This document shows positions 59,888 through 64,000 of a stretch of DNA of 64,000 nucleotides, piece by piece. How positions within the stretch are numbered: the first letter of the stretch is position 1; each line of letters starts with the position of its first letter. Source of the DNA: JB111 sp049856175 (GTDB taxonomy: Bacteria; Actinomycetota; Actinomycetes; Actinomycetales; Actinomycetaceae); assembly GCF_049856175.1 (NCBI RefSeq), contig NZ_JBNDNA010000003.1:1-64000 (forward strand), read 5' to 3'. The position numbers and the translations under genes were made by a program. The notes beneath the pieces were generated by a model that saw only the letters and a list, made by a program, of their open reading frames with translations, searched no databases and was not told the origin of the DNA.

Positions 59888-60667
59888 ATGCCCCTGACCG
59901 GCGGAGACATCCGACTCGAGCGCAGCCACGACGGCCGCGTCGCCAACCTCACGCTCGACCACGGGCGGTTCAACATCGTGACGATGGAGACCCGCGCGCT
60001 CATGGCCGAGCGGTTCGCCGAGATCGACGCCGACCCGCGCGTGGCGGTCGTCGTCATCCGCGGCGAGGGCGAGCACTTCACCTCGGGCGGCGACATCGCC
60101 GGCTTCATGGAGGTCGAGCCGTTCGATCTCACCGACCTCGGTCAGGACATCACGGCACCGGCCCGCTCGCCGAAGCCCGTCATCACCGCGGTCGACGGTT
60201 ACTGCTTCGGCGTCGGCTTCGAGCTCGCCCTGTCCACCGACATCCGGCTCGCGACCGCGCGCTCGGAGTTCGCCCTGCCCGAGATGCGTCTCGGCATGAT
60301 GCCCGGCAGCGGCGGGACCCAGCGCCTCGCCCGCCTCATCGGCCTCTCCCGAGCCAAGTACCACGTCCTCACCGCCGAGCGGATCCAGGCGCAGCAGGCG
60401 CTCGACTGGGGCCTGCTGGCGTCCGTCTCCGAGGACCGCGACGGCCTCGAGGCCGAGGTCGAGCGCGTCGTGTCGACGATGCTCGGCTACTCGCCCGTCG
60501 CCCTGCGCACCGCCAAGGAGGTCCTCGACCGCGGCGTCGACGGGCCCCTGTCCACCGGCGTCGAGCTCGAGCGCAAGTCCTACTCGATGCTGCGCGCGAC
60601 GCACGACTTCGCCGAGGGCGTCGCCGCGTTCACCGAGAAGCGCGCGCCCGTCTTCGAGGGCCGTTGA
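59888..60667 (+). CDS. Enoyl-CoA hydratase/isomerase (crotonase) family protein, 259 aa
   Basis: The crotonase fold is clear. The oxyanion loop is HFTSGGDIAGF, and both Glu residues of classical enoyl-CoA hydratase are conserved: the first in GFELALSTD and the second in ALPEMRLGMMPGSGGTQRL. This supports a real hydratase or ring-opening hydrolase. Placed between the large and FAD subunit genes of a Mo hydroxylase, with a CoA ligase in the same operon, it points to a CoA-thioester route. ATG 59888 is preceded by GAAGGAAAGA. Confidence 0.88.
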   Translation: MPLTGGDIRLERSHDGRVANLTLDHGRFNIVTMETRALMAERFAEIDADPRVAVVVIRGEGEHFTSGGDIAGFMEVEPFDLTDLGQDITAPARSPKPVITAVDGYCFGVGFELALSTDIRLATARSEFALPEMRLGMMPGSGGTQRLARLIGLSRAKYHVLTAERIQAQQALDWGLLASVSEDRDGLEAEVERVVSTMLGYSPVALRTAKEVLDRGVDGPLSTGVELERKSYSMLRATHDFAEGVAAFTEKRAPVFEGR

Positions 60668-60668
60668 C

Positions 60669-61571
60669 GTGAAGGCCGCCCCCTTCGCCTACGTCCGACC
60701 GACCAGGCTCGCGGACGTCGTCGCCGAGCTCGTCGCCGCGGACGAGCAGGGCGGCGGCAAGGTCATCGCCGGCGGACAGTCGTTGGTGCCCGTCCTCGCG
60801 ATGCGGCTCGGCCGGCCGGCCACGCTCGTCGACATCACCCGCGTCCCCGAGCTCGCCCAGGTCGGCATCTCCGACGGGTGCCTGCGCATCGGTGCCGCCG
60901 TCCGCCAGCGCCGCATCGAGCGGGAGCACCGCGGCACCGTGCCGCTGCTGAGCCAGGCGCTCCCGTGGATCGGCCACCGGGAGATCCGCAGCCGCGGCAC
61001 CGTGTGCGGCTCGCTCGCACACGCGGACCCGTCCTCCGAGCTGCCCGCGGTCGCGCTCTGCCTGGGCGCCACGCTCGACGTCGCGGGGCCGGCCGGACGG
61101 CGACAGGTCACGGCCGAGGACTTCTTCGTCGGGGCCATGACGACGGCGCTGGGCCCCACCGACGTCGTCACCTCGGTGCGGATGCCCGTGCCCGAGGCCG
61201 GTGACGGGTACGGGTTCTCCGAGGTCGCTCGCCGCCACGGCGACTTCGCGCTCGCAGGCGTCGGCGTCCGGGTGCGCACCCGGGACGGCGAGATCCGCGA
61301 CGCCCACGTCACCTCCTTCGGGGTCTCCGACCGGCCGCAGCGCCGCGACCTCGGTGGCGCGCTCGCCGAGGCTCTCGAGGGCTCCGACGGGTCGGCCGCC
61401 GACCTGGCCGCCCGGCTGACCGAAGCGACCGACGCGATGGCTGCCGACGTCGTGACGACCGGCGGCGACGCCGGCGGCTCTCCCGCCTACCGCCGCCGCC
61501 TGGTCCGCACGCTCGCCGCCCGCGAGCTCGCCCGCGCCTACACCTCGACCGTGAGGAGCGTCGCCGCATGA
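60669..61571 (+). CDS. Second molybdenum hydroxylase FAD subunit (CoxM type)
   Basis: A 300-aa FAD-binding subunit with VIAGGQSLVPVLAMRLG and RSRGTVCGSLAHADPSSELP, the two FAD motifs. In the second motif the usual GGS has become CGS. It lacks extra domains. GTG 60669 starts one base after the crotonase stop codon, so translation is coupled. It overlaps the Fe-S/CoxG gene by 4 nt. Confidence 0.92.
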   Translation: MKAAPFAYVRPTRLADVVAELVAADEQGGGKVIAGGQSLVPVLAMRLGRPATLVDITRVPELAQVGISDGCLRIGAAVRQRRIEREHRGTVPLLSQALPWIGHREIRSRGTVCGSLAHADPSSELPAVALCLGATLDVAGPAGRRQVTAEDFFVGAMTTALGPTDVVTSVRMPVPEAGDGYGFSEVARRHGDFALAGVGVRVRTRDGEIRDAHVTSFGVSDRPQRRDLGGALAEALEGSDGSAADLAARLTEATDAMAADVVTTGGDAGGSPAYRRRLVRTLAARELARAYTSTVRSVAA

Positions 61572-62845
61572 ACCCCCCGCGCACCCTGTCCGCCACCCGC
61601 GACCTCCTCACGGGCCGCTCGGGCCGGCCCGGACGCTCCGGCCGCACGGCCGAGGACGCCCCGGAGACCCTGCGGGTCGAGGCCGGGGAGACCGTGCGCG
61701 TGTCCTTCACCGTCAACGGTCGGCCCGCCACCGTCGACGTGGCGCCCCGGGTCACGCTCTCCGACGCCCTGCGCGACCACCTCGGCCTCACGGGCACCCA
61801 CATCGGCTGCGAGCACGGCGTGTGCGGGATGTGCACCGTGATCGTCGACGGCGACGCCGCCCGCGCCTGCCTCCTCCTGGCCTGCCAGCTCGAGGGGGCC
61901 GAGATCATGACGGTCGAGGGCCTGGGCCGGCCCGACGACCTCCACCCGCTGCAGGAGTCGTTCGGCCGGCACCACGGGCTCCAGTGCGGCTTCTGCACGC
62001 CCGGCCAGCTGATGAGCGCCTACGACCTCCTTGACCACGAGCCCGGGGTGTCGCGCGAGGAGCTGCCCGAGAAGATGTCCGGCGTCCTGTGCCGTTGCAC
62101 CGGGTACCGGAACATCATGGACGCGGTCGCGGAGGTCTCCGAGGACCACCCGGACGGCGTCCCCGCCCCGCACAACTGCGCCACGGCCGCCCTTCTCCCG
62201 CGCGACAGCGTGGGCGGGCGGGCCTCGGCCGCCGGGCAGGACGAGGCCGAGGTCGACCAGGGCGTCGCCGAGATCCGCATGCCCGCCACCGAGCCGACCG
62301 TGGCGATCGAGGTCGACGACGAGGTGGCCGCCACCCCCGAGCAGATCTGGGCCGTCATGGCGGACACCGAACGCCTCGCCCGCTGCCTGCCGGGCGCCGA
62401 GCTCGTCTCCGACTTCGGCGACGACCGGTACAAGGGTCGCATCCGGGTCGCGCTCGGCCCCGTCAAGCTCGCGTTCGTCGGCGACATCCACGTGGTCGAG
62501 CGGGACGGGACCGACCGCCGGATCGTCGCGCTCGCCCAGGCCGAGGACGCCGGGGGCGGCAGCGTCCAGGCGAGGGTGCTTCTCACGGTGGCCCCGCACG
62601 GCGACGGCGCAGTGATCCACGCCGAGGCCGACCTGCACATGACGGGCCGCATCGCCCAGTTCGGCCGCTCGCTCGCGGGTGACGTCAGCCGCGAGATGTT
62701 CGGGCAGTTCACGCGTGCGATGGACGCGACCGCGCGCGGCGAGGAGCCCGTCACCACCGCACCGCCCAGCGCCATCGCCATGGTCACCCAGCTCACCGCC
62801 GCGCGCCTGCGTGGGGTTCTCAACCGCATCACGAGGAGGAACTGA
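61568..62845 (+). CDS. Fusion of molybdenum hydroxylase [2Fe-2S] subunit with CoxG domain, 425 aa
   Basis: After a 40-residue basic N-terminal extension, residues about 42-195 form a CoxS-type subunit with GCEHGVCGMC, CGFC and CRCTGY. A linker (about 195-245) then leads to a CoxG/SRPBCC domain (about 247-390): EVAATPEQIWAVMADTERLARCLPGAELV and GRIAQFGRSLAGDVSREMFGQFTRAM. CoxG normally is a separate protein that anchors the Mo enzyme to the membrane; fusion here tethers it permanently. It ends in an Arg-rich tail. The two domains are in one uninterrupted frame. Confidence 0.9.
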   Translation: MNPPRTLSATRDLLTGRSGRPGRSGRTAEDAPETLRVEAGETVRVSFTVNGRPATVDVAPRVTLSDALRDHLGLTGTHIGCEHGVCGMCTVIVDGDAARACLLLACQLEGAEIMTVEGLGRPDDLHPLQESFGRHHGLQCGFCTPGQLMSAYDLLDHEPGVSREELPEKMSGVLCRCTGYRNIMDAVAEVSEDHPDGVPAPHNCATAALLPRDSVGGRASAAGQDEAEVDQGVAEIRMPATEPTVAIEVDDEVAATPEQIWAVMADTERLARCLPGAELVSDFGDDRYKGRIRVALGPVKLAFVGDIHVVERDGTDRRIVALAQAEDAGGGSVQARVLLTVAPHGDGAVIHAEADLHMTGRIAQFGRSLAGDVSREMFGQFTRAMDATARGEEPVTTAPPSAIAMVTQLTAARLRGVLNRITRRN

Positions 62846-62848
62846 TCG

Positions 62849-64000
62849 ATGGAGATCGGACGCACGCTCGCCTGGACGGCGGAGCGGTTCCCTGAGCGGC
62901 TCGGGTTCGTCGGCTCGCGACGCATGACGTATCGCGAGTGGGACGAGCGCACCAACCAGATCGCCAACGCCGTGCGCGGGCTGGGGGTGGCCCCGGGCGA
63001 CCGGGTCGCCATGTTCCTGTCGAACTCGGAGGTCATGGCCTCCACGCACCTCGCGCTGCAGAAGCTCGGCGTGCTCTCGACCCCGTACAACATCCGGCTC
63101 TCGGGGCCGGAGCTCGCCTACTGCCTCGACGACGCCGAGCCGAAGGTCGTCGTCGTCGACGACCTCGCACGCGGGGTCGCCGAGGAGGCGCTGCGCATGG
63201 CGACGGTGAGCCCCGTCCTGCTGTACGCCGGTACCGACCCGCTGGACGGGGCGGAGGACTTCGCGAGCGTCGTCGCCGCCGCCGGCAACGCGGCGCCGGA
63301 CGTCGTCGTCACCGAGGACGACCCCGCCGTCATGCTCTACACGTCGGGCACCACGGCCAAGCCCAAGGGCGTGCCGCGGACCCAGCGCAACGAGTTCGCG
63401 GCCTCGGCCGCGCACGTCATGCAGTGCAGCTACCAGTACGGCGAGTCCACGCTCGGCGCCATGCCGATGTACCACACGATGGGGCTGCGCTCGCTGCAGT
63501 CGATGCTCATCGTCGGCGGCACGTTCGTCGAGATGCCCGTCTACAACGCGCCGCAGGCCGTCGAGCTCATCGAGGCCGAGCAGGTCTCCGCCCTGTACCT
63601 CGTGCCGACCGCCTTCTGGGCACTCGCCCAGACCGGCGGGCTCGATCGCGTGGGGCGCTCGGTGCGCAAGCTCGCCTTCGCGGGCGCCGCGATGACCTCG
63701 ACCCTGTGCGAGCAGCTCGAGAAGGCGATCGCCCCGGAGGTGTTCGTCAACCACTACGGGTCCAGCGAGGTCTACACCTTCGCGATCGAGGAGAACGCGG
63801 CCCGCAAGCCCGGCAGCGCCGGGCGCCCGGGCCTGTACTCCCGCCTCCGGGTCGTCGACCCCGGGTCGACGGACACCCACGAGCAGCTTCCGGTCGACGT
63901 CGTCGGGGAGATCGTCGCCTCGCTCGACTCCGACGAGGCCTTCCAGGGCTACTGGAACCGGCCCGACGCCGACGCGAAGTCCATCCGCGGCCGCTGGTAC
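62849..64000 (+). CDS. Acyl/aryl-CoA synthetase (AMP-binding), N-terminal part, cut by window end
   Basis: The frame stays open from ATG 62849 to the last base (384 codons). It reads as a class I adenylate-forming enzyme: TYREWDERTNQIANAVRGLGV, the P-loop YTSGTTAKPKGVPRT at about residue 165, HYGSSEVYTF (A5 motif) and GYWNRPDADA. The missing C-terminal domain would carry the catalytic Lys. GAGGAACTGATCG precedes the start 4 nt after the CoxSG stop. In this operon it would activate an aromatic, pyridine or unsaturated carboxylate to a CoA ester before the hydroxylase and crotonase steps. Confidence 0.9.
   Translation, partial: MEIGRTLAWTAERFPERLGFVGSRRMTYREWDERTNQIANAVRGLGVAPGDRVAMFLSNSEVMASTHLALQKLGVLSTPYNIRLSGPELAYCLDDAEPKVVVVDDLARGVAEEALRMATVSPVLLYAGTDPLDGAEDFASVVAAAGNAAPDVVVTEDDPAVMLYTSGTTAKPKGVPRTQRNEFAASAAHVMQCSYQYGESTLGAMPMYHTMGLRSLQSMLIVGGTFVEMPVYNAPQAVELIEAEQVSALYLVPTAFWALAQTGGLDRVGRSVRKLAFAGAAMTSTLCEQLEKAIAPEVFVNHYGSSEVYTFAIEENAARKPGSAGRPGLYSRLRVVDPGSTDTHEQLPVDVVGEIVASLDSDEAFQGYWNRPDADAKSIRGRWY

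Noticed and set aside
59888..60667. Crotonase lacking a catalytic Glu
   Set aside because: A first alignment seemed to put Tyr at one position, but both Glu (in GFELALSTD and ALPEMRLG) are 20 residues apart as in classical hydratases.
36730..64000. Recent horizontal transfer of the whole island
   Set aside because: Codon and base composition look like the rest of the window, and no integrase, att repeat or flanking IS is visible near it; the tRNA genes are far from its borders.

Overview
The window is 64 kb of very GC-rich DNA with strongly G/C-biased third codon positions. Its gene families (ECF42-type sigma factor with YCII partner, LytR_C protein, CoxDEF-type maturation genes, many GTG starts) point to a high-GC actinobacterium. 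The upp / tadA / tRNA-Ser grouping would fit the Micrococcales, but that placement is inference. The record is a draft: 10 Ns at 7436-7445 sit between homopolymer-rich, low-quality-looking flanks.

Left half (1-28.4 kb) is mostly housekeeping and envelope genes. It holds the end of a probable IS481-type element, two related Ig-like lipoproteins (one-domain and four-domain), a sulfurtransferase behind a leaderless 22-codon Cys-ending leader peptide and hairpin, three secreted proteins sharing a GDWDGDG repeat, a DASS carboxylate transporter, tRNA-Arg, a MarR/MFS efflux pair, GNAT-upp-hydrolase, tadA, a Sir2 deacylase, tRNA-Ser, a baeRF-like protein, YCII/ECF42 sigma, CsbD, a glutamine amidotransferase, an NCS2 permease and a LytR_C protein.

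Right half (28.7-64 kb) reads as one molybdenum-centred catabolic island. Cofactor supply comes first: MogA/MoaB, ModA, a fused ModB-ModC and a MocA/MobA-like nucleotidyltransferase. A PucR-type regulator then faces a complete TRAP transporter (DctP-DctQ-DctM) plus a universal stress protein. Next come a flavin monooxygenase resembling 2,6-dihydroxypyridine 3-hydroxylase, a cupin, and a six-gene molybdenum hydroxylase operon in the order M-S-L-D-E-F, each gene overlapping the next by 4 nt. A second operon with its own TTGACA promoter and palindrome encodes an orphan substrate-binding lipoprotein, SDR, aldehyde dehydrogenase, UbiD decarboxylase, UbiX and a gamma-carbonic-anhydrase-like protein. 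A PadR/hydrolase pair diverges from a second molybdenum hydroxylase operon: L, a crotonase, M, a CoxS-CoxG fusion, and an acyl/aryl-CoA ligase cut by the window end.

The simplest reading is uptake of an aromatic or N-heteroaromatic carboxylate, hydroxylation by Mo enzymes, UbiD decarboxylation, FAD-dependent hydroxylation of a dihydroxypyridine-like intermediate and downstream oxidation, with a parallel CoA-thioester branch. The substrate is not determined by the sequence. Regulatory patterns that recur are leaderless genes (a TANNNT -10 box 6-7 nt before the start codon) and palindromic repeats between convergent genes.
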